From Synechococcus sp. MEDNS5 (lineage in GTDB: Bacteria; Cyanobacteriota; Cyanobacteriia; PCC-6307; Cyanobiaceae), in assembly GCF_014279875.1 (NCBI RefSeq), contig NZ_CP047952.1, forward strand, positions 1,054,001 through 1,118,000: a DNA stretch of 64,000 bases, given 5' to 3'. The translations under genes and the position numbers were made by a program. Of the stretch, positions 25,249 to 34,393 are shown piece after piece (position 1 is the first letter of the stretch; each line of letters begins with the position of its first letter). The notes below the pieces were generated by a model. The model was given only the letters and a program-made list of their open reading frames with translations, was not told where the DNA came from and ran no database searches.

Positions 25249-25779
25249 TTATTCAATCGACTGAAAAAATGATTCAATGTTGAGGTCATTCCGTCGCAAC
25301 AGGGCAAAGGTTGTTCCTGCATTCCCTTTGCAAATTCGCAGCTTTTCATCCAGCGCTGTGATCTCAAGCCAGGCTGGGAACGATTGATTCACTGTTTTCA
25401 TCAACGCCAAGCGGCCTCCTCCTGGCAACCCAGGCCCGATCCAGCCTCCTTTGCGAAAGCAGACTGAAACCCGGGTCGCACTCGCGATCGACAGTTCTGC
25501 CTCAACTGTGATCGCCGCCAACCCACCAAGGGGACCATTCAGCCTCAGCACATTCATGCCTCGGCTGTGAACTGGGTCCAAGACCTGCAGATTGTCCAAC
25601 CATGCCGCCTGTTTCAGCCAGGGTTGGCTGGCGCTGCTCCAGCGCAATTCCCAAACCCCACTGAGCTGTTCGCTCTGCTGATTGAGGTCCACATCAGACC
25701 CGGCTTCGGCGTCCTTGATCAACGCCGCGATCGCCGGGTCTTTGGGATGGTCTTTGAGTAAGCGGATCAGTTTCTCCAT
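25249..25779 (-). CDS. PAP/fibrillin-family lipid-associated protein
   Basis: A 176-residue protein of the plastid-lipid-associated (fibrillin) family, which in cyanobacteria binds lipids at thylakoids and helps in stress. The features are the opening LSGVWELRWSSASQPWL (the family strand), VLDPVHSRGMNVLRLNGPLGGL in the middle, and ITALDEKLRICKGNAGTTFALLR at the end, matching the family's last strands. It lies 4 bases downstream of the DUF427 gene on the same strand. Confidence 0.82.
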   Translation of the reverse strand: MEKLIRLLKDHPKDPAIAALIKDAEAGSDVDLNQQSEQLSGVWELRWSSASQPWLKQAAWLDNLQVLDPVHSRGMNVLRLNGPLGGLAAITVEAELSIASATRVSVCFRKGGWIGPGLPGGGRLALMKTVNQSFPAWLEITALDEKLRICKGNAGTTFALLRRNDLNIESFFQSIE

Positions 25780-25783
25780 CGGT

Positions 25784-26254
25784 TCAGATCAGCTCCGGAT
25801 GCATTGGATCCCCTTTGAATGGCCCCTCAACAGCTGATGTGATCCATCCACCGTAGAAACCTCCTGGCTGGGGGATCACTGGTTCAGCATTGACCCAGCA
25901 TCCCTGCATCAAACCCGGATACAGCGCAAACCACCCAGTGATGGCTTGAAACGATGGGGTGGGTGATGGATAACGCCACACAGCTCGATGAATCCTGCCC
26001 TGTGATGTCACCACATCGAAGTACTCCGCTACCCCTTTCCATTCGCAAAAACTTCGTCCTGCTGCGGGGGAGAGCAAGGCTGTGGCCATCCCCGTTGGTG
26101 GCAAGTAGTAAGTGGGAGGGTGATACGTCTCGAGCACGCGTTGGCAGCCCTTGCCATCGAAGAGCACTTCACCGCCGACTTTGATCAGAACGTGATCCTC
26201 GCTGGGCTCCAGTCGTGGTGGCCTGGGGTAGTCGGCGACCCTCTCCAATGCCAT
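25784..26254 (-). CDS. DUF427-domain protein
   Basis: A 156-residue protein. HVLIKVGGEVLFDGKGCQRVLET and PTYYLPPTGMATALL, then CEWKGVAEYFDVV, match the DUF427 domain, a small beta-barrel with a putative nucleotide-like binding pocket. The enzymatic role is unknown. It sits upstream of the fibrillin gene and diverges from the hydrolase gene, with 53 bases between. Confidence 0.86.
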   Translation of the reverse strand: MALERVADYPRPPRLEPSEDHVLIKVGGEVLFDGKGCQRVLETYHPPTYYLPPTGMATALLSPAAGRSFCEWKGVAEYFDVVTSQGRIHRAVWRYPSPTPSFQAITGWFALYPGLMQGCWVNAEPVIPQPGGFYGGWITSAVEGPFKGDPMHPELI

Positions 26255-26307
26255 GGCGTGATGATCGTCTGCTCTGATGATGGCGCTGTCTCCCCTGCAC
26301 TGGAGTG

Positions 26308-27009
26308 ATGCGACCCGTCGACCCCCATCAGCCGGTGGTGATTCTTGGTGGATTTCTGATTACCGAGGAGGCGTATCAGCCGATGGCCGAAGCCATCAGG
26401 AAATCCGGTGCTGCGGACGTGTTGGTCGTTCCGGTCAGCCGCCTCGACTGGTTGCTCACCAGCTGGGGATTCGGCTGGCGGCGCGTGCTCGATCGCGTGG
26501 CAGCAGCGGTGGAGCAGCAGCAGAACATGTCAACTAGCGGGCAGGTCACCTTGGTCGGCCACAGCTCCGGGGGGGTGATGCTGCGCCTGTATCTCAGTGA
26601 TGAGGATTTCCAGGGGCGTCGGTACGGCGGCTCTGATCGCTGCAACCGCCTGGTCACACTCGGCAGTCCCCATCAGGCCATCCGAGCGACCCCCCTGCGC
26701 GCCATGGTGGATCGCCGCTACCCGGGTTGCCATCATCCGGAAGTGGATTACGTGGCTGTTGCCGGCGAGCTTGATCTCAGTGCTGCCATGGCATCCGCGT
26801 TCAGTCGGCGCAGCGCTGCTGGCAGCTACAGGAGCATTACGGGCGACGCGTCGGTGTCAGGGGATGGTCTTGTGCCCGTTTCGTCAGCCCTCTTAAAGGA
26901 TGCCCGTCATCAGGTTCTCGCTGCCACCGCCCACGGCGGTTTATTCGGTTCGCTCTGGTATGGAAGCCCTGAGCGTGTTCACGCTTGGTGGCAGTTCGTT
27001 CAAAGCTGA
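26308..27009 (+). CDS. Alpha/beta hydrolase (lipase-like)
   Basis: A 233-residue hydrolase. The nucleophile motif GHSSGG (about 89-94), a strand VVILGGFLITEEAY and LVTLGSPHQA are typical of lipases and acyltransferases such as the PGAP1-like class. A late acidic and histidine pair (GDGLVPVSSALL, ATAHGG) completes a likely triad. ATG at 26308; a GTG one codon upstream is possible. Its stop is one base from the stop of the convergent DUF1543 gene. The substrate is unknown. Confidence 0.85.
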   Translation: MRPVDPHQPVVILGGFLITEEAYQPMAEAIRKSGAADVLVVPVSRLDWLLTSWGFGWRRVLDRVAAAVEQQQNMSTSGQVTLVGHSSGGVMLRLYLSDEDFQGRRYGGSDRCNRLVTLGSPHQAIRATPLRAMVDRRYPGCHHPEVDYVAVAGELDLSAAMASAFSRRSAAGSYRSITGDASVSGDGLVPVSSALLKDARHQVLAATAHGGLFGSLWYGSPERVHAWWQFVQS

Positions 27010-27010
27010 T

Positions 27011-27616
27011 TCAAGTGAGTGCGTCCGGTCTTGGTTTCAGTCTTCGGCCATCAATGCGCCAGTAGCCGAACCAGTCGGGACTCAGATCCATCTCCAGGGC
27101 AGAGGGCTGCTTCCGCAACGTGATGCGCCAACCATCAAGGCCATCGATCGGCAAGCAATCATCGACGTCACCAACGCAATTGATGCTGTGCAGATCATCC
27201 TTGTGAAGCTGCAGTGAGTTCCTCAACCAACGGGCTTTGGCCCGGGCCTTGGCCGCCTGCTGTGAGCCTGCCACCACAAGGCCGAAATGATGCTGTTCCT
27301 GAAGCGATTCCCGCATATAGCCACCGAGATTGACAAACCACAAGCGATTCACCGGGCCAGCCTCATCACGCTCAGAGAACTCCGCCTGGTCCACGGCTGA
27401 TGGCATCAGATGGATCGCGAAGCCATCCACCTGGGTGATGGCCTTGTAGCTGTCCACATGCAGTCCCTTCTGCAAGCCGAACCATTCGCGTCTCAGCGAT
27501 GGAATGGTGTCTTCGATGCAAGACCCCACCACCCAGCGCACATCGTGGAGTTCCACGTGGCACGTGGCTGTACGTCCTCCGAGGACGACAAGAAACAAAG
27601 TCGGTTGATCGGTCAT
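27011..27616 (-). CDS. DUF1543-family protein
   Basis: A 201-residue protein. It has two similar halves: the first begins PTLFLVVLGGRTATCHVELHDVRWVVG and has GLQKGLHVDSYKAITQVDGF; the second has NRLWFVNLGGYMRESLQEQHHFGLVVAG then LHKDDLHSINCVGDVDD. This internal duplication is the DUF1543 pattern. Function unknown. The ATG at 27616 overlaps the chrA stop by 4 bases, so it is coupled to the transporter gene upstream. Confidence 0.8.
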   Translation of the reverse strand: MTDQPTLFLVVLGGRTATCHVELHDVRWVVGSCIEDTIPSLRREWFGLQKGLHVDSYKAITQVDGFAIHLMPSAVDQAEFSERDEAGPVNRLWFVNLGGYMRESLQEQHHFGLVVAGSQQAAKARAKARWLRNSLQLHKDDLHSINCVGDVDDCLPIDGLDGWRITLRKQPSALEMDLSPDWFGYWRIDGRRLKPRPDALT

Positions 27617-28800
27617 GACGACAGGGCGAAGCCGCCTACCAAGCCGCAAACCACAACAACCCGCCAGGCCGGTTGCTTCCAACCGACCAGAAGCAGAAAG
27701 GCCACTAACGCCAAACTGAAATCGGCACTGTTCTTTATGCCGGCCAGCCAGACCGGCTGAAACAGGGCTGCCAGCAACACACCCACGACTGCAGCATTGA
27801 TGCCCTTCAGGGCGCGTCGCATCGCTTGCAATTTGCCGAGGTCAGTCCAGAACGGAAGAACGCCTCCGATCAATAGAAAAGCCGGAAGAAACAGGGCCAT
27901 CAGCGCCAGCAGCGCGCCGCCGATGCCCTGCAACCCGCCGCGCAGATCAAAACCGAGGAACGCCGCAAAGCTGAACATGGGACCAGGAACAGCCTGAGCT
28001 GCTCCATAGCCGGCCAGAAACTGATCAAGGCTGATCCACCCAGCGGGAACCAGAGACTGTTCGAGCAGAGGAAGCACGACATGACCTCCACCGAACACCA
28101 GAGATCCAGCTTGAAGAAACCCAGCCACTTGCTGGATCGCTACCGGTCGGGCCTGCGTTGTGAGCCAGGGCAGGGCCATCAGCAGGCCGATCAGCACCAG
28201 CAATAGAAGAATGGCCACGCTTCGGCGCACGGGCACCTTGAGCAGTTCATGGCTCAAGGCGCGATCGTCGGGTGGAGGCAACAGGGTCAGCCCGACGATC
28301 GCTCCGATCAGCAAGGCGAGAACCTGAACCCAGGCCAGGGGGACCAACAGTACTAACACAGCTGCAAGAGCCATCAGGCTCGCGCGGCCTCGATCAGGTG
28401 CCAGCTTGCGCTGCATGCCGAGCACGGCCTGCGCCACCACGGCAACGGCAGCCACTTTCAAGCCCTGCACCCAGCCTCCTGCCAGCCAGTCCGGATTGGC
28501 TGACAGCACTGCCGACGCAATCACCAGCAGGATCGCTGATGGAAAGGTGAATCCGATCCACGCTGCCAAGGCGCCGAGCCACCCCGCGCGCATCAAGCCG
28601 ATGCCCATCCCAACCTGGGAGCTGGCAGGGCCAGGCAGAAACTGGCAAAGGGCCACGAGGTCGGCATAGGCCGCGTCGGTGAGCCACTGCTCCCGTTGCA
28701 CGAACCGCTCACGGAAATAGCCGAGGTGGGCAACTGGACCGCCGAAAGACGAGCATCCGAGCAGCAGGAACTGGCGGAACACCTCGATCACGCGCGCCAT
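27613..28800 (-). CDS. chrA: Chromate transport protein ChrA (long form)
   Basis: A 395-residue membrane protein with about 10-12 segments in two homologous halves. The first starts EVFRQFLLLGCSSFGGPVAHLGYFRERFV; a second copy starts QVAGFLQAGSLVFGGGHVVLPLLEQSLV, each with the conserved F-GGP or F-GGGH motif of the CHR family. ChrA exports chromate, though in marine cyanobacteria the natural substrate may be another oxyanion. The ATG at 28800 follows an ATG at 28812 (four codons upstream). The DUF1543 gene follows with a 4-base overlap. Confidence 0.93.
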   Translation of the reverse strand: MARVIEVFRQFLLLGCSSFGGPVAHLGYFRERFVQREQWLTDAAYADLVALCQFLPGPASSQVGMGIGLMRAGWLGALAAWIGFTFPSAILLVIASAVLSANPDWLAGGWVQGLKVAAVAVVAQAVLGMQRKLAPDRGRASLMALAAVLVLLVPLAWVQVLALLIGAIVGLTLLPPPDDRALSHELLKVPVRRSVAILLLLVLIGLLMALPWLTTQARPVAIQQVAGFLQAGSLVFGGGHVVLPLLEQSLVPAGWISLDQFLAGYGAAQAVPGPMFSFAAFLGFDLRGGLQGIGGALLALMALFLPAFLLIGGVLPFWTDLGKLQAMRRALKGINAAVVGVLLAALFQPVWLAGIKNSADFSLALVAFLLLVGWKQPAWRVVVVCGLVGGFALSS

Positions 28801-28827
28801 GGCCAGGAACATCTGGATGATCGGAAC

Positions 28828-31275
28828 CTAGTCAGCTTCTACGCGCAATGCCTCCCGCATCATCCGTTGCACGCGCTCCTGCACGGATTCGTTGGTCATC
28901 CGATTGTTCAATCGTTCCACCAGCAGGGGGAAGGCGAGTGGGCCCGGTCGGGGTGTCGGGCAGTGCAGGGTGTCTCCCTGACGGATGCGCCTCAGAGCAG
29001 AGCGCAGTCGGGGCAGCTCAAGCTGCTCCTGCAGCACCTCGTCTCTGGCCTGGCGGAGCAGGAGGTTGTTGGGTTCGTGTTTGCTGAACACTTCCCAGAG
29101 CAGGGAGCCGCTGATCTGGAGTTGGCCGGTGGATTTGCTCTGGCCCGGGAATCCCTGCACCAGCAGCCCCGCAACCTGGGCAATGCTGCGAAACCGGCGT
29201 CGGCACAGTTCCGAGAGGTTCAGGGCCTGTTCCAGATCTTCTTCCAAGGATGTGTCATCGAGGAGCTCGTCGAGATGGTCCTCCAGCAGCTGGTCCATGG
29301 GATAGCCCCTCGGCGCAAGCAGTTCAAATCCGTAATCGTTCACCGACACGGTGATCGTTCCCCGCTGAATGCGCGTGAGGCGTGTCGCCCAGAGAAAGCC
29401 GAGCCCTTCATGCACAAACCGGCCTTCAAAGGGATAGGCGTACAGGTGCACCCCTTCCCGTGTTCGGCAGGTTTCGATCAGCAACTGATCGCTTTCGGGC
29501 AGGGTGGAGAGATCCATCTGGCGCTCAAACAACGGTTCAAGCGCCTTCAATTCCGGTGTATCGAGCTCCCCGCGCCCGGCTCGGGCTACTTCTTCGCGCA
29601 GATGATGGGTGAGTAGATCAGACAGCGACATTTGGCCGCCGGCCCAGGCCGGTACGGCAGTGCTTTTCTTGGTGGTGCTTTTTACATAAGCGGTCATCTC
29701 GCGCAGACGCACGAACTCCAGCTGACGGCCGGCAAAGAAGAACACATCCCGGGGTTTGAGCTGGCTGATGAAATTTTCTTCCACGTGACCGAGCACCGAG
29801 CCACGCACGAAGCGCACGCGAATGGATGGAGCGGAGGTGATCGTGCCGATGTTGAAGCGATGCAGCCTGGCAATGGCCTTCTCGCGGATTACGAAGCGTC
29901 CGTCGTCTGTGGCTTCCAACTTTCTGTAGCGGGGGTATGCCCCGAGGCAATCGCCCCCCTGCTCGAGAAAGCGCAGGCACCAGTCCCAGTCGCTTTTGCT
30001 GAGTTGGCTGTAGCTGGCGGTGGCACGGATGGCCTCCAGGGTTGATGTCGCACAGAAGCCTGGACCGCAGGCGAGGGTGGTGAGGTGCTGCAACAGCACA
30101 TCCAGGGGGGCACGGGGAGGGCGTCGTTCCTCCACCAAGCCGTTCTCCAGTCCGCGACGCACGGCACTGAGCTCCAGCAGTTCCAGGGCATTGGTCGGCA
30201 TGAACAACACCTTCGATGTGCCCCCTGGCAGGTGGGCCGAACGTCCGGCTCTCTGCAGCAATCGGGCCAGATTCTTGGGAGATCCGATCTGCACCACCTG
30301 CTCCACAGGCTGAAAATCAACCCCAAGATCCAGGGAACTGGTGCAGACCACCCAGAGCATGGACCCTGCTTTTACCGAGGCTTCAATCGCCTCGCGTTCG
30401 CTGCGATCCAAAGCGCTGTGATGCAGAGCCAGCAGCCCCTCCATCTCAGGGCAGGCGTAACGCAGGCACTGAAACCAGCGTTCCGCCTGGTTGCGGGTGT
30501 TGGTGAACAGCAGTGTGCTGGTGGTGGGGACCAGTGAACCAACGAGGTCCTCATACCGTCTGAGGCCGAGATGGCCCCCCCAGGGAAAGCCATCGATGCT
30601 GTCCGGAAGAATGCTGCTCACGCTCAGTCCCCGCTTCGGCGCTCCGGTGATCAGACAGGGATCGCATCGGTCTCCGAGGGCATGCCGTGCCGATTCCTCC
30701 AGATTGCCGATGGTGGCGCTGATGGCCCAGGTCTGAAGTGAGGGGCGTTGTTGTCGCAACCAACTGAGCGCCAGTTCTGCCTGAATCCCCCGCTTGCTGC
30801 CGATCAGTTCGTGCCACTCATCGAGGATGACGGTGTCGAGGGTCTGAAACAGACGCTCGCAGTGGCGGCCAGCCAGAAGCACGCAGAGCGACTCGGGCGT
30901 GGTGATCAGAATCTCCGGGGGGGTTTTGATCTGGCGTGAGCGTTCGGCCGTTGGCGTGTCTCCATTGCGGATGGCGACTCTCAGTGGCCATTGCATGGCA
31001 TCGATCGGATCCTGAATCGCCAGGGCAAGGTCGCGGCTCAGGGCCCGCAGGGGCGTGATGTAGAGGAGTCGAACGCCTCTCTGCTGCGAGGGTGACTCGA
31101 GCATGCGGGCGATTGACCCCATCACGGCGGCGTACGTTTTTCCCGAACCGGTAGGGACCTGAATCAAGCCACTGCGACCGTCCAGATGGGCCCTCCAGGT
31201 GGACCGTTGGAAGGGCATGGGTGTCCAGCCCTGAAGCGCAAACCAGCGCTCAATGGGGGTCAGGGGATGGGTCAG
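28828..31275 (-). CDS. Ligase-associated DEXH-box (Lhr-type) helicase, probable CTG start
   Basis: An 815-residue superfamily-2 helicase of the Lhr-core type linked to the bacterial ATP-dependent ligase. Motifs: QVPTGSGKT (about 40-47), ILDEWHEL (about 150-157), SATIGN, TLLFTNTRNQAE, QIGSPKNLARLLQRAGRSAH (motif VI). The family N-terminus (PIERWF...GWTPxPFQ) is encoded in frame upstream of the first ATG (31218). Only CTG at 31275 starts it suitably, overlapping the DUF350 stop by four bases (CTGA). It acts with the ligase and exonuclease genes on the same strand. Confidence 0.88.
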   Translation of the reverse strand: MTHPLTPIERWFALQGWTPMPFQRSTWRAHLDGRSGLIQVPTGSGKTYAAVMGSIARMLESPSQQRGVRLLYITPLRALSRDLALAIQDPIDAMQWPLRVAIRNGDTPTAERSRQIKTPPEILITTPESLCVLLAGRHCERLFQTLDTVILDEWHELIGSKRGIQAELALSWLRQQRPSLQTWAISATIGNLEESARHALGDRCDPCLITGAPKRGLSVSSILPDSIDGFPWGGHLGLRRYEDLVGSLVPTTSTLLFTNTRNQAERWFQCLRYACPEMEGLLALHHSALDRSEREAIEASVKAGSMLWVVCTSSLDLGVDFQPVEQVVQIGSPKNLARLLQRAGRSAHLPGGTSKVLFMPTNALELLELSAVRRGLENGLVEERRPPRAPLDVLLQHLTTLACGPGFCATSTLEAIRATASYSQLSKSDWDWCLRFLEQGGDCLGAYPRYRKLEATDDGRFVIREKAIARLHRFNIGTITSAPSIRVRFVRGSVLGHVEENFISQLKPRDVFFFAGRQLEFVRLREMTAYVKSTTKKSTAVPAWAGGQMSLSDLLTHHLREEVARAGRGELDTPELKALEPLFERQMDLSTLPESDQLLIETCRTREGVHLYAYPFEGRFVHEGLGFLWATRLTRIQRGTITVSVNDYGFELLAPRGYPMDQLLEDHLDELLDDTSLEEDLEQALNLSELCRRRFRSIAQVAGLLVQGFPGQSKSTGQLQISGSLLWEVFSKHEPNNLLLRQARDEVLQEQLELPRLRSALRRIRQGDTLHCPTPRPGPLAFPLLVERLNNRMTNESVQERVQRMMREALRVEAD

Positions 31276-31481
31276 ATCAGAATCACGGTGACGACGACCG
31301 CTGTCACGGCAAGAACAACAGCTGCGACAACGATTCCAGCTGCGATGTTGCCTTTGCGAATTTCGCCTCTGTAGTCGAGAGGCGTCAGGCGATCAAACAA
31401 CCAGATTCCCCCAACAATTAACAGCACCCCAGCAACAGTCCAGAGGAGACTCAGCAGCAGCTGGGCGATCGGTCCCGGCAT
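31272..31481 (-). CDS. DUF350-family membrane protein
   Basis: A 69-residue protein with two membrane segments (about 8-27 and 46-68) and the conserved charged loop RLTPLDYRGEIRKGN between them. This matches DUF350 (about 60-70 residues per unit). In other bacteria DUF350 often accompanies a DUF4178 protein and a membrane spermidine-synthase-like enzyme; both lie on the plus strand just across the divergent region (32804-34998). Its stop overlaps the helicase CTG start by 4 bases. Confidence 0.82.
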   Translation of the reverse strand: MPGPIAQLLLSLLWTVAGVLLIVGGIWLFDRLTPLDYRGEIRKGNIAAGIVVAAVVLAVTAVVVTVILI

Positions 31482-31539
31482 CGGTCGTGGCGAGGAAGTT
31501 GTAGTAGTAATTTAATGCGGCGCAGTCTGTGTGAATTCC

Positions 31540-32547
31540 ATGTCGCAGACAGTGCCGCAGACCTCGCCGGCTGATCCAGAGGAGAAGGCGCCAGCTTCAT
31601 CGGTGTCACGACGGCCTCTTTGGGTCTTGTTGATTCCCGTCGGGCTGCTTGTTGCAACATTTTTTGATCGTCCCTCGTCGATCACCAACCTGAGTGTGCA
31701 GGTCCCCCGCGCTGATCAGCCGGTGGAGTCGGAACCTTTCGAGCTGCCAAACATCAATGATCGTGTCACGGTCAGGTCCCGGTTTTCCGTTCCTGCAAAA
31801 ACATTTGCAAAAACATTTGTTTTTCTTTCCACAGAGTTATTAGACGACAAGGGTGTTGTTCAGTTCCAATACGACAGGGAAGGTAAAAGTCGCTCAAAAA
31901 ATGATGGATATCTCGAGTTCAGACCAAAGAAGCCCGGGCGTTTTCGCTTGCGTTTCGAGGTGTATTTGCCCAGAGATCAACAAGCGCAGCCCACTCAACT
32001 TACAGCGCCAGTTGTTGTCAACAGTGTCATCACCAAGGATCCCTTCGATTCGGGAGTGCTCGTTTATGGGTTTTTTGCGTCCCTAATCGTCAGCTTTTTA
32101 TATCTGTCTCAGGTGTATTTTCGCGGATCTCTGCAATGCTCTGGCTGGTGTGGAAGTCAATCTGAGGTGAGTCGCGCCACCCGTGGTGAGTATAAAAGTG
32201 GACTGCTCAGAGTTCGCTTCTTTGCAACCTTTGAACACTCAGGGCGATGGTATGCAAATGATTGTCAGGCTGTGAGTCTGGAGATCACAAATGGTTTGGG
32301 CCGTTCAATTTTTCAGGGAACGATTCCTTCTCGGCTCACACGCGATGGTGAAGATTCCGATACCTATACGTTGCGTGCTGAACCTCAGCTTTTTCATCTC
32401 ACGCGGGATAGCTTTTTACGTTTTGATGTGAGTCTTCCTTCGAGTCTTGCCGACATCGGCCCCGAACGCCTTGCTATCCAGATTTGTGATGAGGTCACTC
32501 TTCCCTGGACTCAAGCTCAAACGATTCGAGCCCGGTTGAATCCATGA
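31540..32547 (+). CDS. Unrecognised membrane-anchored protein, AT-richer composition
   Basis: A 335-residue protein. A short N-terminal segment is followed by a membrane segment (about 25-43), a predicted extracytoplasmic beta-rich domain (about 50-175: FELPNINDRVTVRSRF, KKPGRFRLRFEVYLP), a second membrane segment (about 178-198) and another beta-rich domain (about 210-330). I find no family. The DNA is visibly AT-richer from about 31800 to 32450 than its flanks, which suggests transfer. The start is an ATG at 31540; a GTG at 31531 is in frame. The stop overlaps the Gly-rich gene by 4 bases. Confidence 0.62.
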   Translation: MSQTVPQTSPADPEEKAPASSVSRRPLWVLLIPVGLLVATFFDRPSSITNLSVQVPRADQPVESEPFELPNINDRVTVRSRFSVPAKTFAKTFVFLSTELLDDKGVVQFQYDREGKSRSKNDGYLEFRPKKPGRFRLRFEVYLPRDQQAQPTQLTAPVVVNSVITKDPFDSGVLVYGFFASLIVSFLYLSQVYFRGSLQCSGWCGSQSEVSRATRGEYKSGLLRVRFFATFEHSGRWYANDCQAVSLEITNGLGRSIFQGTIPSRLTRDGEDSDTYTLRAEPQLFHLTRDSFLRFDVSLPSSLADIGPERLAIQICDEVTLPWTQAQTIRARLNP

Positions 32548-32819
32548 CCAAACTTCTTTTGCTTCTTCTCAATGGAGGCATCGCTGCTCTTGCAGTGAGT
32601 GCAGCGTTGACCAACGACAGTGCGAACCAATTGGGTTCGAGCCTTTTGCCAGACACCGATACCCAAGGTGCGTATCGCGGCTCCTATGTGGGTGGCCGTT
32701 GGGTCAGCCGCAGCTCCCGCTTGGAAACGAATCGACTGCTGTACTACGGAGGCAGTGGCGGCTCTGGAGGTTCGTCCTACGGCGGTGGGTATGGCGGTGG
32801 TGGATGGAGCGGCAAGTAA
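32544..32819 (+). CDS. Gly-rich secreted protein
   Basis: A 91-residue protein with a signal peptide (about 1-22, leading to SAA) and a C-terminal low-complexity tail of Gly, Ser and Tyr (YGGSGGSGGSSYGGGYGGGG), with a basic middle (SRSSRLETNRLL). No family recognised. It begins with an ATGA overlap with the previous gene, and its 3' end overlaps the next gene by 16 bases. Gly-rich tails of this kind can aggregate or bind surfaces. Confidence 0.6.
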   Translation: MTKLLLLLLNGGIAALAVSAALTNDSANQLGSSLLPDTDTQGAYRGSYVGGRWVSRSSRLETNRLLYYGGSGGSGGSSYGGGYGGGGWSGK

Positions 32820-34393
32820 CCGCCGCTGATCTCAGTCCCGTCCAGGTTCGGGTGCTGTTGGTGACCGCCATGGTGTCCTCTGCAGCTGGCCTAACGCTGG
32901 AGCTGCTGCTGGTCGCCCAGGCGAGTTACCTGATGGGTGATGCAACCCTTGCCACGGGTGTGGTGGTGGGTACGTTTCTCGCGGCCATGGGGCTGGGTGC
33001 CTGGTTGACCGAATTCATTGGCACGAAGAGGCAATCCCTGGTGCGATTGCTTCGGGCGTTGATTCTGGTGGAACTCTGCCTGTTTCCCCTCTGTTTGCTG
33101 GGACCTTTGGCCCTGTTCTGGTTGTTCTCGCGCAATGCGCCGCTCTGGTTGGCAACCGTCGTGCTCACTGTGCTTGTGGGGTTGCTTGGCGGCATGGAGC
33201 TGCCGCTGATTACGCGCATGCTCGAAACCCAGGATCAATTGCGCCGCGCCCTTGCAAGGGTTCTTGCGCTGGATTACCTGGGGTCTCTCGTCGGTGCCCT
33301 TGCTTTCCCCCTGGTGCTGCTGCCCTGGCTCGGTCTGCTTCCGTCCGCCGCGGCGTTGTCGCTCGTTCCGGTGGGGTGCAGCCTGGCCCTGGCCTCGGTT
33401 TTTCCGAGCTTGCGGCGTTGGCGCTACCCGTTGCTGGCCCTGCTCCCCCTGGCATCGGTCGCGGGTGTGCTGATCGCACCGCTGGGTGATCGCATCGAGG
33501 ATCGCTTTTATGGGGCGCGCGTGATTGAAAGGAAGCAATCGCGGTTTCAGCGCATCGTGTTGACCCGCCAGGGGGCCGACCTCAGGCTTTTCCTGGATGG
33601 AGATTTGCAGTTTTCAAGCCTTGATGAGTACCGCTATCACGAAGCGTTGGTGCATCCAGCGATGGCTTGGCACCCAGCACCGCGACGCATTCTTTTGATG
33701 GGCGCAGGTGATGGCTTGGCCCTCAGGGAAATCCTTCGTTGGCCTGACGTTGAAAACGTCGATGTGGTGGAACTCGACCCAGAGGTCGTCAACCTGGCGC
33801 GCCGTCATCCCATGCTCCGGCGTCTCAATGCTGACAGCCTCAGGGATCCAAGGGTTCGGATTCATCTCGGTGATGCCTATGCCCATCTGCGTTCCCTGCC
33901 CAACCAATACGACGTGGTGATTGCTGATTTTCCCGATCCGGATACGTTGCCCGTCGCTCGTCTCTACAGCGTGGGTTTCTATGGCACCTTGCGCCAACGG
34001 CTCAATCCAGGCGCTGTGGTTGTCACGCAGGCCAGTACACCCTTTCTCGCACCCCGCGTTCTGGCCTCGATTGAAGCTGCATTGCGGGAGGTGGGCTTGC
34101 TGACGCGTCCTTACTCAGTGGCGATTCCAAGTTTTGGACCCTGGGGGTTCGTGATGGCCCATGAGAACAACAGGTCCAATCGTTTCCGTCCGATACCGTT
34201 TGCCACTCGCTGGTTGGATGCTGATCAGCTTTCTGCATTGTTTGCTTTCCCCCGTGATTTAAGGCCTGAAGCTTCGGATACAGTTCAACCCAATCGAATG
34301 ACGCGCCCGGTTCTGCTCGACTATCTACGGAACGATCGCCGGCGCAGGCTGCAACAACCCCGTCCGCCAATTTCTACGACAACAGGTTTCTAA
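32804..34393 (+). CDS. Membrane spermidine-synthase-like protein
   Basis: A 529-residue protein. The N-terminal half (about 10-230) has seven or eight membrane segments rich in Leu and Val. The C-terminal half (about 245-505) is a spermidine-synthase-type Rossmann methyltransferase fold: YHEALVHPAM, ILLMGAGDGLALREIL (cofactor loop), VDVVELDPEVVNLAR and YDVVIADFPDPDT (active-site region of the family). This type is a membrane relative of the aminopropyltransferases; real polyamine product is unproven. The ATG at 32804 overlaps the previous stop by 16 bases and suits the first membrane segment. Confidence 0.88.
   Translation: MERQVTAADLSPVQVRVLLVTAMVSSAAGLTLELLLVAQASYLMGDATLATGVVVGTFLAAMGLGAWLTEFIGTKRQSLVRLLRALILVELCLFPLCLLGPLALFWLFSRNAPLWLATVVLTVLVGLLGGMELPLITRMLETQDQLRRALARVLALDYLGSLVGALAFPLVLLPWLGLLPSAAALSLVPVGCSLALASVFPSLRRWRYPLLALLPLASVAGVLIAPLGDRIEDRFYGARVIERKQSRFQRIVLTRQGADLRLFLDGDLQFSSLDEYRYHEALVHPAMAWHPAPRRILLMGAGDGLALREILRWPDVENVDVVELDPEVVNLARRHPMLRRLNADSLRDPRVRIHLGDAYAHLRSLPNQYDVVIADFPDPDTLPVARLYSVGFYGTLRQRLNPGAVVVTQASTPFLAPRVLASIEAALREVGLLTRPYSVAIPSFGPWGFVMAHENNRSNRFRPIPFATRWLDADQLSALFAFPRDLRPEASDTVQPNRMTRPVLLDYLRNDRRRRLQQPRPPISTTTGF

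Noticed and set aside
32891-33538. Open frame of 215 codons on the minus strand rich in Gln, Arg and His
   Set aside because: It is opposite the spermidine-synthase-like gene; the composition is typical of reverse-strand shadows.
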